Shown: piece after piece, positions 8,974-17,933 of the stretch
Layout: each line of letters starts with the position of its first letter
Position numbering within the stretch: position 1 is the first letter of the stretch
Assembly (NCBI RefSeq): GCF_003399645.1
Contig: NZ_NBXD01000024.1
Span: 62,001 to 126,000, forward strand
Source: Subtercola boreus
Lineage (GTDB): Bacteria; Actinomycetota; Actinomycetes; Actinomycetales; Microbacteriaceae
Reading direction: 5' to 3'
Length of the DNA stretch: 64,000 bases
Notes under the pieces: generated by a model
Told to the model about the DNA's origin: nothing
The model's input: the letters and a program-made list of their open reading frames with translations, nothing else
The model's database searches: none
Translations under genes and position numbers: made by a program

Positions 8974-10710
8974 ATGGCTGTGACACCTGCGACCTTCTGG
9001 GGTTCGATCTCCCTTCGCACCAAGATCACTGGGGTGACGGTTCTGCTGCTCACCGTCGGCCTGGTCGTCGCGGGCATCGGCACCATGACCGTGTTGCGCC
9101 AGTATCTGCTGCAGCAGGTCGACAAGGGCTTGTCCGTCGGCTACGACGACGTCTCGACGTTCCTCGGCAAGGGCGCGACGAAAGACGTGTTCACCCTTGA
9201 CACCGTCTCGACCGCACCGACGACCTACTATGTCGCCCTGCTCGGCCCCGACGGCAGCATCACGGCGAGCAACTGGGGTTCGCAGGCCACCACGAAAGAG
9301 CCGAACCTCTCGGGGCTGCAGACCACACCGGGCGCTGAGGTGCAGGCCGAGAAGCCGGTCTACGAGATCTCGTCCTCTGACGGCAAAGACGAATGGCATG
9401 CGATCGTTCGCACCATCGGGTTTCAAGACCAGACCACCGGCACGATGGTCATCGCCGCGTCGCTCGAGAAGACCGACAGCATCACCACGACATACCTCTC
9501 GATCTTTCTCGCCTTCAGCGTCGGGGTCGTCGTGCTGGGTGCCCTGCTGACGCGGCTCCTCGTGACGAGCACCTTTGCACCCCTCCGCGCCGTGGAACGC
9601 ACGGCCGCCGAGATCGCCGACGGCGATTTCAGCCAGCGCATGTCGAATGCCACCCCCAACACCGAGGTGGGGCGGTTGAACCGGTCGCTCAACACCATGC
9701 TCAGTCGCATCGACACGGCGTTCAGCGACCGGGCGAAGACCATCGAGCAGATGCGGCGGTTCGTCGGTGACGCCAGCCACGAGCTGCGCACCCCCCTCGT
9801 CTCGGTTCGCGGGTACGCCGAGCTCTACCGCATGGGCGCCCTGCAGTCGCCCGAAGAGGTGGCCAAGGCGATGGACCGCATCGAGAAGGAGGCCATTCGC
9901 ATGGGCGCGCTGGTCGAAGACCTGCTCGAGCTCGCCCGGCTCGACGAGACCCGGCCACTGAACCTCACGAGCATCAACCTGGTTCCGATCGCGGTCGACG
10001 CGGCCCTGGATGCCCGGGCCTCCAGTCCCGAACGGGTCGTGTCGATCATCCTGCCCCGCTCCTCCCAGCCCGTGTCGCTCGCCCCCGCGGCGGATGCGGC
10101 CACCAACCCCTACGGCATGACGATGGGCGACATCGCCGCAGGCCACGCTGAGCTGGCCGGGGACAAACCGCCGGTCAACAACCTCACCGGCCCGATCAGC
10201 TTCGCCGGGGCCACCATTGCGCGACTCCGCGGGCGACGAACGCGCGGCGACGGCACGGTGGAACTCACTCCCACCGATGTCGCACTCTCGACCTTCGACT
10301 CCGACGACCACGAGGGTGTGGCGCCGGTGATCATGGCCGACGAGAACAAGATCCGGCAGGTCGTCGCCAACCTGATCGGCAACGCCCTGCGGTTCACCGC
10401 CTCAGACAGTCCCATCGAGGTCTCTGTGCAGGTCGACGAGGCCAAGCGGCTTGCTGTGCTCGACGTCATCGACCACGGTGAAGGCATTCCGCCTCAGATC
10501 CGCGAGAAGATCTTCCAGCGGTTCTGGCGGGCCGACTCGTCGCGCACGCGTGAGACCGGTGGCAGCGGACTCGGGCTGGCGATCGTGGCGTCGATCATCG
10601 CCGCGCACCACGGTACCGTCGAGGCTGTCGAGACGGCCGGCGGTGGAGCGACGTTCCGCGTCAGCCTCCCGCTCGTCGGGGCCGACGCACCGACCGCCGC
10701 GACCTCCTGA
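8974..10710 (+). CDS. Sensor histidine kinase (HAMP-HisKA-HATPase) with a long insert
   Basis: A 578-residue membrane kinase partnering the response regulator upstream. TM1 is about residues 18-40, an extracytoplasmic sensor domain spans 45-170, and TM2 about 174-197. A HAMP domain follows, then HisKA with His269 in GDASHELRTPLVSVRGYAELYR. The ATPase domain has the N box NLIGNALRF, G1 DHGEGIP and G2 GGSGLGLA. Between HisKA and the N box is an unusual region of about 85 residues (roughly 355-445; SLAPAADAATNPYGMTM to STFDSDDHEG), Ala/Gly/Thr-rich, which ordinary kinases of this group lack. A hairpin terminator overlaps the stop codon. Confidence 0.94.
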   Translation: MAVTPATFWGSISLRTKITGVTVLLLTVGLVVAGIGTMTVLRQYLLQQVDKGLSVGYDDVSTFLGKGATKDVFTLDTVSTAPTTYYVALLGPDGSITASNWGSQATTKEPNLSGLQTTPGAEVQAEKPVYEISSSDGKDEWHAIVRTIGFQDQTTGTMVIAASLEKTDSITTTYLSIFLAFSVGVVVLGALLTRLLVTSTFAPLRAVERTAAEIADGDFSQRMSNATPNTEVGRLNRSLNTMLSRIDTAFSDRAKTIEQMRRFVGDASHELRTPLVSVRGYAELYRMGALQSPEEVAKAMDRIEKEAIRMGALVEDLLELARLDETRPLNLTSINLVPIAVDAALDARASSPERVVSIILPRSSQPVSLAPAADAATNPYGMTMGDIAAGHAELAGDKPPVNNLTGPISFAGATIARLRGRRTRGDGTVELTPTDVALSTFDSDDHEGVAPVIMADENKIRQVVANLIGNALRFTASDSPIEVSVQVDEAKRLAVLDVIDHGEGIPPQIREKIFQRFWRADSSRTRETGGSGLGLAIVASIIAAHHGTVEAVETAGGGATFRVSLPLVGADAPTAATS

Positions 10711-10723
10711 GCGGAGGTCGCGG
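10697..10723. terminator. Hairpin overlapping the histidine kinase stop codon
   Basis: A perfect 11-bp stem (CCGCGACCTCC and its complement) with a 5-nt loop that contains the TGA stop of the kinase gene. It lies between converging genes, so it may act on both. Confidence 0.65.
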
Positions 10724-10739
10724 CCATCGGCCGCCGTCG

Positions 10740-11234
10740 TCACCGTGTTCCGACAGCCGGGCGCACGGTGCTCGCCTCCCGCTCGGGACTGCGTACGACG
10801 GTGGTCGCACCGGCGTCGGAGGCGGCCTGGATGCGCCACGCCACTGCGGCGACAGCGGTGACATCCTGCTGCCAGTCGCTGTCGACGCCGATGACGACGA
10901 CCGGAGCGAACAGCGCACCATTGGCACGGAAGACGGCATGGGCAGACCGGATGAGCGCCGCGCCCCAGAGCTCGGGGTGCGGCAGTGATTCGTCGACTAT
11001 CAGGCTGCGGAGCTCGACCGGATGCACGGACCCTGTCGGGCCCCACCACACCGCCCTGGCCACCGGTGTGGCGTCGGGGGCGTCGTCGACGAAGGCGAGC
11101 CAGGTCCATTCGCGCCGGAAGCTGCCCGCCGCGATGCCGCGGCCGAACTGGTCGGCGTCGACCCAGTCGATGGGGTCGCGGGTGGAGAACTGAAGCAGCG
11201 ACAGGTCATCGCTGCGTTGGGAGACACGGAACAC
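10740..11234 (-). CDS. GNAT-like N-terminal domain protein, possibly truncated
   Basis: A 164-residue protein starting at GTG 11234 with a GAAAGAAG site upstream. Its sequence (RREWTWLAFVDDAPDATPVARAVWWGPTGS, then VHPVELRSLIVDESLPHPELWGAALIRSAHAVF) resembles the first half of roughly 300-residue actinobacterial acetyltransferases. The catalytic GNAT half with the acetyl-CoA loop (Q/R-x-x-G-x-G/A) is missing. The chain ends with a low-information tail (SPEREASTVRPAVGTR). It may be a fragment of a once longer gene or a free-standing domain. A 20-codon ORF with a perfect ribosome-binding site lies 60 bp upstream on the same strand. Confidence 0.6.
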   Translation of the reverse strand: MFRVSQRSDDLSLLQFSTRDPIDWVDADQFGRGIAAGSFRREWTWLAFVDDAPDATPVARAVWWGPTGSVHPVELRSLIVDESLPHPELWGAALIRSAHAVFRANGALFAPVVVIGVDSDWQQDVTAVAAVAWRIQAASDAGATTVVRSPEREASTVRPAVGTR

Positions 11235-11294
11235 GAGAACTTCTTTCGAGAGAGGGGAATTGCTGCTCTCTCCCGAGCGACGCGACGGCCAGGT

Positions 11295-11357
11295 TCAGGC
11301 GGTGGCAGATATCGGAGGGAGAGCCTTGATGAATCGAACAAACGCTGGGTTCTTCAT
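11295..11357 (-). CDS. 20-codon ORF with perfect Shine-Dalgarno (possible leader peptide)
   Basis: ATG at 11357 to TGA at 11295 encodes MKNPAFVRFIKALPPISATA. The sequence GAGGAGGTG (- strand, 11366-11374) lies 8 nt before the ATG, a full match to the 16S anti-SD and stronger than the sites of most neighbouring genes. The peptide is basic and amphipathic with a Pro-Pro pair (residues 14-15), which can slow translation. It precedes the GNAT-like gene by 60 bp, so it may be an uORF or a free small protein. The rest of the 11235-11548 gap holds only the groEL terminator; nothing else is recognisable there. Confidence 0.45.
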   Translation of the reverse strand: MKNPAFVRFIKALPPISATA

Positions 11358-11499
11358 CTGGATCTCACCTCCTCGGGCATCTCGTCTTCGTGGGCGGCTG
11401 AGTGCCGCGGGTGCCCACATTAGCCACAAGCGCGCGCCGGGCGCAACTCATTCGCGTATATGCCTCTGCCGGCATGCGCCGCAGGGGCGGCGGCGCATA

Positions 11500-11539
11500 G
11501 CAAAAGCGGGCCTGCCCGAAAGGGCAGACCCGCTTTTGC
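11500..11539 (-). terminator. Intrinsic terminator of groEL
   Basis: A long hairpin with arms 11500-11516 and 11523-11539 (GCAAAAGCGGG... paired with ...CCCGCTTTTGC, one mismatch) and the loop around CGAAAG. It begins 9 bp after the groEL stop. The A/T-rich ends of the stem supply the T tract in both directions. Confidence 0.9.
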
Positions 11540-11548
11540 GCAACTAAC

Positions 11549-13204
<1,656 letters not shown>

Positions 13205-13216
13205 TCATAAAGGTCT

Positions 13217-13243
13217 TTAGCACTCAGACAGGCCGAGTGCTAA
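13217..13243. promoter_or_regulatory. CIRCE operator 1 (perfect)
   Basis: TTAGCACTC (13217-13225), a 9-nt spacer, and GAGTGCTAA (13235-13243): an exact match to the CIRCE consensus bound by the HrcA repressor, 49 bp before the groEL start. Confidence 0.97.
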
Positions 13244-13250
13244 ACCAATA

Positions 13251-13277
13251 CTGGCACTCGACAGGTTAGAGTGCAAG
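13251..13277. promoter_or_regulatory. CIRCE operator 2 (degenerate)
   Basis: CTGGCACTC (13251-13259), a 9-nt spacer, and GAGTGCAAG (13269-13277). The GCACTC/GAGTGC core is intact and the outer bases diverge. It begins 34 bp from the start of operator 1, about three helical turns, so two HrcA dimers could bind on one face. Confidence 0.85.
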
Positions 13278-13302
13278 TGACGCTGGAGAGAGCCGAGCCC
13301 GA

Positions 13303-13509
13303 TCACGACGCCAGGCGCACCGACTCCGCCTGAGGGCCCTTCGAACCCGTGCCGACCTCGAAGATGACCTGCTGGCCCTCCTCGAGCACCTTGTAGCCCC
13401 CCATATCGATGGCGGAGTAGTGCACGAAGACATCCTGCCCGCCACCCTCCACCGTGATGAAGCCGTAGCCCTTTTCAGCGTTGAACCACTTGACGGTTCC
13501 GTTCGCCAT
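13303..13509 (-). CDS. Cold shock protein (CspA family)
   Basis: A 68-residue single cold-shock domain: [15 protein letters not shown] (RNP1 K-G-Y-G-F-I) and DVFVHYSAI (RNP2 V-F-V-H). It binds single-stranded RNA/DNA as an RNA chaperone. Size and sequence match the major actinobacterial CspA. The 143 bp upstream (13510-13652) is AT-richer than its surroundings and would hold the promoter and a long 5' leader, as is usual for csp genes; I did not find an exact cold-box. Confidence 0.97.
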   Translation of the reverse strand: MANGTVKWFNAEKGYGFITVEGGGQDVFVHYSAIDMGGYKVLEEGQQVIFEVGTGSKGPQAESVRLAS

Positions 13510-13652
13510 TTGTTACTCCCATTGCTGTGTTGCTGACCACATTTCGAGTGAAATGATCCGTTTGATCAGTAAAACGGTGCAGCCACCCAAAAGTGCTCGC
13601 GGTCATCACAATTCAACAAGGATTAAACAATCCCGAAATGTGTGCGGAGGCC

Positions 13653-14207
13653 CTACCCGGCGACGTCTGTGTAGTCGGTGCCCAGCACGGCGGTGAGCGA
13701 GGCACCCTGGAACTGGTCGGAGAGTGCGGTCGCGATGCCGCCGAGGCTCGCCGCAAGCCCCTTGGCCGCTGCTTCGGAAGCCGCGTCGGAGTAGTACACC
13801 GTCGACACCGTCACGTCGGTCGAGCTCGCGTTCGCCTCTGCGCCGACCGACCATCCGTCAGCGGTGGCCCGCTCTCCCGCACGGGTTGCGAGGCCCTCGG
13901 TGTTCGTGCCGTTCAGGATCGTGACCGTGGCCTGCGGATCGACGGTCGGCTCGACGGTGGGTGTCGCCGTGGCGGAGGGCAGAGCATCCGTCGCTGCCGT
14001 GGTGCTCGAAGCTCCCGGTGTCAACTGGAAGCCGTTGTTCACCACGAGCAGCCCGAGCACGCCCAGAGCGACGAGCACCCCGGTGGCGAGCGCAGCCCAG
14101 CCGAACGCGACCCAGCCGCGGCCGCGGGGCCTGGGACCCCTGTGCACACCACGCCTGGGCGAGTCTGCCGGGAGGTTGTCGAAGGAGTCGAGGGGTTCTG
14201 GAGCCAT
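13653..14207 (-). CDS. LytR C-terminal domain protein, membrane-anchored
   Basis: A 184-residue protein. The first 36 residues are charged and proline-rich; one TM helix follows at about 37-58 (ALATGVLVALGVLGLLVVNN), then a Thr/Ala/Pro-rich linker, then a LytR_C domain (about 92-180: ATVTILNGTNTEGLATRAGERATADGW, STVYYSD, ALSDQFQGASLTAVLGTDY). This domain occurs at the end of LCP cell-wall ligases and also alone, as here; the enzymatic LCP domain is absent. It probably acts at the outer face of the membrane. The DUF3263 gene precedes it in the same direction by 19 bp. Confidence 0.88.
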   Translation of the reverse strand: MAPEPLDSFDNLPADSPRRGVHRGPRPRGRGWVAFGWAALATGVLVALGVLGLLVVNNGFQLTPGASSTTAATDALPSATATPTVEPTVDPQATVTILNGTNTEGLATRAGERATADGWSVGAEANASSTDVTVSTVYYSDAASEAAAKGLAASLGGIATALSDQFQGASLTAVLGTDYTDVAG

Positions 14208-14226
14208 GGGTGAAGGCGTGCCGTTC

Positions 14227-14529
14227 CTATTCGCCGGGCGGGAGCAACCGGGCCGACCGGGCGGCCGTTCGGGTGTCCCGCATCCGCTGGAGTCGTCTGA
14301 TGAGCATCGGGTCGAACGCCAGGGCCGCGGGGGAATCCACCAGCGCAGAGACGATCTGGTAGTACCGGGCCGCCGGGAGACCGAACTGCTCGCGGATCGC
14401 CTGCTCCTTCGCGCCGACGTGTGTCCACCACTCCCGCTCGAACACGAGCACGCGCTGGTCGCGTTCGCTCAACTGTTCGGGTCGGTGGCCGGCCGGGGCC
14501 GACGATCGGTGCAGGTTCGCGTCGCCCAT
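14227..14529 (-). CDS. DUF3263 family protein
   Basis: About 100 residues from ATG 14529 (an upstream in-frame ATG at 14559 adds only low-quality sequence). The body reads LSERDQRVLVFEREWWTHVGAKEQAIREQFGLPAARYYQIVSALVDSPAAL followed by DPMLIRRLQRMRD, the conserved core of DUF3263, a small helix-rich actinobacterial family with a helix-turn-helix-like appearance and no proven function. It lies upstream of the LytR_C gene, as is common in Microbacteriaceae, and the two are likely an operon. Confidence 0.9.
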   Translation of the reverse strand: MGDANLHRSSAPAGHRPEQLSERDQRVLVFEREWWTHVGAKEQAIREQFGLPAARYYQIVSALVDSPAALAFDPMLIRRLQRMRDTRTAARSARLLPPGE

Positions 14530-14659
14530 CTGTCGCCCAACCGCCCATCCGTGCTGCACTCCGGCCGCCCCGTGCGGCGGTTTCGGCCCATTCTAGGGGG
14601 CCGTACCTTGGCGCCGGATGCACGGCACGGCGCGGCTCGCACGGGGCCGCGGGCACGGG

Positions 14660-15121
14660 TCAGCGGATGCCCGCCCGGTACATCGACGTGTGCATGATGC
14701 CGGCCTCGCTGAACTCGTCACCGAACGGAACGAAGTCGAATTTGGCGTAGAGCCCGGAAATGTAGCTCTGCGCGTGCAGCAGCAGCGCCTCGTGACCGAA
14801 CTGCTCGAGCACCCGGTGGATCAGGAGCTGGGCCAGCCCGCTGCCCCGCCGATCGGCCGCCACGACGACCCGGCCGATGAGGCGCCGACCGTCGAGATGC
14901 TCGGGCACGTCGTCTTCGATCACCCGGAGGTAGGCCACGATGCGGTCGCCTTCGGCCAGCCAGTAGTGCACGGTCGACTCTTCGAGATCGCGGTCGTCCA
15001 ATTCGCTCTCGTCGACCTTCTGTTCGACGTAGAAGACATCGGTACGGAGCTTGAGAAATCTGTAGAGCTCTGTCGTTGTGAGCTCGCTGAACCTCTTCTG
15101 AATGATGGAATTGTCAGGCAC
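14660..15121 (-). CDS. GNAT acetyltransferase, ElaA-like
   Basis: A 153-residue protein of the ElaA group of GNAT acetyltransferases: the N-terminal LTTTELYRFLKLRTDVFYVEQK is the ElaA signature region (R-x-x-V-F-V/Y-x-E-Q), and the acetyl-CoA loop is RVVVAADRRGSGLAQLLI. It ends with AQSYISGLYAKFDFVPFGDEFSEAGIMH. The substrate is unknown. It is transcribed divergently from msrB with a 67-bp shared promoter region. Confidence 0.92.
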   Translation of the reverse strand: MPDNSIIQKRFSELTTTELYRFLKLRTDVFYVEQKVDESELDDRDLEESTVHYWLAEGDRIVAYLRVIEDDVPEHLDGRRLIGRVVVAADRRGSGLAQLLIHRVLEQFGHEALLLHAQSYISGLYAKFDFVPFGDEFSEAGIMHTSMYRAGIR

Positions 15122-15188
15122 GGCCCCGAGTTTATAGTGAGGATGGAGGGCGGCCGCGGGCCGCCGTCACACCCGGAAGGATGTACCG

Positions 15189-15599
15189 ATGAGCTACGAA
15201 GTGAGCAAGACCGACGAAGAGTGGCGGCGGAAGCTCGACCGCGAGGAGTATGCGGTTCTCCGCAAGGCCGCCACTGAGCGCCCCTGGACGGGCGAGCTGC
15301 TCGACGAGAAGCGTGAAGGCATCTACAAGTGCAAGGCGTGCGGGCAGGAGCTGTTCCGAAGCGACACCAAGTTCGACTCGCACTGCGGATGGCCGAGTTT
15401 CTATGCGCCGAAGGATTCGGATGCCGTCGAGTTGATCGAAGACAAGACCCTCGGAATGGTGCGCACCGAAGTGCGCTGCTCCAACTGCGGGTCGCACCTC
15501 GGTCACCTCTTCGACGACGCCCCGCAGACCCCCACGGGTGACCGGTTCTGCATGAACTCTGTGTCGATGTCGTTCGACACCGAGAACCAGGCGCGCTGA
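15189..15599 (+). CDS. msrB: Peptide-methionine (R)-S-oxide reductase
   Basis: A 136-residue MsrB that reduces methionine-R-sulfoxide in proteins. A structural zinc site is formed by Cys48/Cys51 (CKAC) and Cys97/Cys100 (CSNC). The catalytic cysteine is Cys121 in DRFCMNSVSM, and Cys66 (HCGWPSFY) is the likely recycling partner. It has full length and a clean ATG. A nitroreductase gene follows after 6 bp, suggesting a small oxidative-stress operon. Confidence 0.97.
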   Translation: MSYEVSKTDEEWRRKLDREEYAVLRKAATERPWTGELLDEKREGIYKCKACGQELFRSDTKFDSHCGWPSFYAPKDSDAVELIEDKTLGMVRTEVRCSNCGSHLGHLFDDAPQTPTGDRFCMNSVSMSFDTENQAR

Positions 15600-15605
15600 A
15601 GAACC

Positions 15606-16169
15606 GTGTCTGCGCTCGACAGCATGCTGCGGCGGCGTTCCCACTCGAAGGTGGGGAGTACAGCTCCCAGCCATGAGGAGTTGCTGCGGCTGGTCGAGGC
15701 GGCGGGAACCGTCGCCGATCACAGTTCGTTGCGTCCCTGGCGGCTCATCGAGCTGCGGGGTGATGCCCGCGACGTTCTGGGGGCCGCCCTGGCCGAGGCG
15801 GAGGGCGCCTCGGCCGGCGGCCGGGAGAAGATCATCGCGAAAGTGCGGCGCGCTCCCCTGCTGATCGCCATCGTCGCGGTGTACCGGCCGAGCGGGAAGG
15901 TACCGCACTGGGAGCAGGAGGCCGTGGCATCCGGCGTCGCCCACGCGCTCTCGCTGCTGCTCGACGAAGCCGGCTGGGGCGTGCTCTGGCGCACGGGGAG
16001 CCAGACACGGCACGATGCGGTGCGCGAGGCGCACCGGCTGAAGAAGAACGAGCAGCTGCTCGGCTGGCTCTACGTGGGCGATGTGCCCGGCGGAGGGTCT
16101 GGTTCCGATGCGTCGAAGCCGCTGCGTCGCAAACTGGTCGACCCGGCCGACCACCTCAGCTCGCTGTAG
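15606..16169 (+). CDS. Nitroreductase family protein
   Basis: A 187-residue flavin-fold protein starting at GTG 15606, 6 bp after msrB. It contains the RRRSHSKV N-terminal segment that binds FMN phosphate, APSHEELLRLVEAAGTVADHSSLRPWRLIEL, and a helix AVASGVAHALSLLLDEAGWGVLWRTGS typical of YdjA-like nitroreductases. It would use NAD(P)H and FMN; the substrate is unknown. The short length fits the YdjA subgroup (about 185 residues). Confidence 0.9.
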   Translation: MSALDSMLRRRSHSKVGSTAPSHEELLRLVEAAGTVADHSSLRPWRLIELRGDARDVLGAALAEAEGASAGGREKIIAKVRRAPLLIAIVAVYRPSGKVPHWEQEAVASGVAHALSLLLDEAGWGVLWRTGSQTRHDAVREAHRLKKNEQLLGWLYVGDVPGGGSGSDASKPLRRKLVDPADHLSSL

Positions 16170-16183
16170 CGACGGCCGGGTTC

Positions 16184-16519
16184 TCAGACCGGGCGGCGAC
16201 GTTCGTGCAGGCCCAGAGGGTTCACCGGGTCGGGGGCGAGCCGGCGGGAGCGCTCGAGCAGTTCGCGCACGTGGAACCCCATGTAGGCGGATGCCCGGGC
16301 CAGCGTCGTCTCGGAGGAGACCCACACCCGCAGGCCCCGCTCGTCGCAGCCATAGGTGTAGACACCGAACAACTCTCGCGGGCCGTCGGAGTACCTCAGG
16401 ATCCAGCCGAGGCAGCGACCGTCGTGCGCCATGAACCACACATCATCGCTCCACGGTGTCGGTGCGTAGACGACGTGGGGCTGCGTTTCGTCGACAGTCG
16501 GGCCGAGGGGGGCGCTCAC
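16184..16519 (-). CDS. Conserved hypothetical protein
   Basis: Roughly 111 residues if started at GTG 16519 (MSAPLGPTVDETQ). An in-frame start at 16681 gives 165 residues but adds sequence that overlaps the end of the desaturase gene and is not protein-like. Visible segments are VYAPTPWSDDVWFMAHDGRCLGWILRYSDG, VYTYGCDERGLRVWVSSETTLARASAYMGFHVRELLERS and DPVNPLGLHERR. No known domain is recognised. No convincing ribosome-binding site was seen before 16519, so the start is uncertain. Confidence 0.6.
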   Translation of the reverse strand: MSAPLGPTVDETQPHVVYAPTPWSDDVWFMAHDGRCLGWILRYSDGPRELFGVYTYGCDERGLRVWVSSETTLARASAYMGFHVRELLERSRRLAPDPVNPLGLHERRRPV

Positions 16520-16650
16520 AGAAGAAGAGTATGCTCTGCGACTGGAAAAATCCTGCAGACGCGAGCGGTGTTGCCCAATCGTCACCGAACGGGGTGCCGA
16601 GGGGGGTTCCGTGGAGAGCGCCGTGGGCGGTTCGCCGATCGTTCCGCGGG

Positions 16651-17763
16651 TCACCGACCGTAGGCCGATGCCGCCGGGCACATGAATTCCTTGCTCGCCG
16701 CGGCGATGCCGACGGTGTTCATGTGCTTCACGACAACGCCGTACGCCTCGGTCAGAGTCGTCTCGGTGTAGAGGATCGTGTGCGTCTCGCAGTACTCCCG
16801 AGCGATCTGCTGGGCTTTCCGCAGCGCCGGGCGGGGCATGTTCGGAAAGAGGTGGTGCTCGACCTGGAAATTGAGGCCGCCCATGAAGGCGTTCATGACC
16901 CAGCCACCGGAGATGTTCCGCGAGGTCAGAACCTGGCGGCGCAGGAAGTCGACCTTGGAGTCATGCGGAAGCACCGGCATGCCGATGTGGTTCGGGGCGA
17001 ACGACGAGCCCATGTAGAGACCGAAGACGGCGAGCTGCACGCCGAGGAAGGCGAACGCCATGCCGAGCGGGAGCATCAGGAAGATCACGGTGACGTAGGT
17101 TCCGATGCGCGCGAGCAGCATGATGATCTCGACGGTGCGCTTGTCGACCTTGCCGCGGCCGAACACCGTTCGAAAGCCCTGCAGGTGCAGGTTCAGGCCC
17201 TCGAAGATGAGGATGGGGAAGAAGATGTAACCCTGGCGCTTCGTGAGCCAGCGGGAGATGCCCCGGGTGTTCGCCGCATCCTCTTCGATGAACGACACGA
17301 AGTCACGGTCGATGTCGGGGTCTTTGCCAATGATGTTCGGGTTCGCGTGGTGGCGGGAGTGCTTCGTCATCCACCAGCTGTAGCTGATGCCCACGAACAG
17401 GTTCGCCAGCGTGCGGCCGGCGAGGTCGTTCGCCCTGCCCGACTCGAAGACCTGGCGGTGAGACGCCTCGTGGGCCAGGAACGCGAACTGCGTGAGGATG
17501 AGCCCGAGGGCCGCGGCCATCAGCAGCTGCAGCCAGGAATCGCCGAGCAGGATGAAACCGGTGACGACCCCGCCGAGCGCGGCGATCAGGATGCCGAACA
17601 GCAGACCGTAGAAACCGGTGCGCCGGCGAAGCAGACCGGCATCCCGAACGGTGCGCAGCAGCGCGGAGTACTCCGTGGTGGGGTTCGCCCGGTTTCCGCC
17701 CGGCTTGGTGCGGGTGAATGAGACGGTGGGAGCTGCGGGGCCAGAAAGTGCGGGGGTGCTCAC
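16651..17763 (-). CDS. Membrane fatty acid desaturase
   Basis: About 370 residues with three histidine boxes for the di-iron site: HEASH (about residues 101-105), HSRHHANPN, and QVEHHLFPNMP near the C-terminus. Hydrophobic segments flank the boxes as in integral-membrane acyl desaturases (actinobacterial DesA3/linoleoyl-desaturase-like group). It introduces double bonds into acyl chains and may adjust membrane fluidity at low temperature. GTG 17763 is chosen because GAGG lies 6-9 nt upstream; ATG 17775 is also possible. It is preceded by a structured 170-bp gap after the reverse transcriptase gene on the same strand. Confidence 0.93.
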   Translation of the reverse strand: MSTPALSGPAAPTVSFTRTKPGGNRANPTTEYSALLRTVRDAGLLRRRTGFYGLLFGILIAALGGVVTGFILLGDSWLQLLMAAALGLILTQFAFLAHEASHRQVFESGRANDLAGRTLANLFVGISYSWWMTKHSRHHANPNIIGKDPDIDRDFVSFIEEDAANTRGISRWLTKRQGYIFFPILIFEGLNLHLQGFRTVFGRGKVDKRTVEIIMLLARIGTYVTVIFLMLPLGMAFAFLGVQLAVFGLYMGSSFAPNHIGMPVLPHDSKVDFLRRQVLTSRNISGGWVMNAFMGGLNFQVEHHLFPNMPRPALRKAQQIAREYCETHTILYTETTLTEAYGVVVKHMNTVGIAAASKEFMCPAASAYGR

Positions 17764-17932
17764 TGGGAGCCTCATTTCGGGTGGCACGAGAGAAAGAGGT
17801 CACAGGATGCTGACCCGACCACTCGGTGGTGAACTGGTGACCGTGTTCCGGGGCAACCGCTCCTGACGTTACGCAGTACGGGCGTTGCCGTGGGTGCGGA
17901 GGCTCCCAGAATCTGGGATGCTCAGCAGATTC
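17764..17932 (-). other. Structured intergenic region between reverse transcriptase and desaturase
   Basis: A non-coding gap of 169 bp between two co-directional genes. It holds (1) an 8-bp hairpin at the RT stop (17908-17933), competing with a near-palindrome CCCAGAATCTGGG at 17905-17917; (2) GGTCAC (17798-17803) paired with GTGACC (17837-17842), enclosing ACCAC-TCG-GTGGT (17818-17830); and (3) GGCAAC/GTTGCC arms flanking the middle. It may be a 5' leader RNA for the desaturase, a 3' RNA of the RT gene, or only promoter and terminator. Confidence 0.4.
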
Positions 17933-17933
17933 T
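17908..17933 (-). terminator. Hairpin at the reverse transcriptase stop codon
   Basis: AGAATCTG (17908-17915) and CAGATTCT (17926-17933) form a perfect 8-bp stem with a 10-nt loop, touching the last base of the RT stop codon. No T run follows, so termination is uncertain; an operator or RNA-processing role is possible. Confidence 0.5.
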
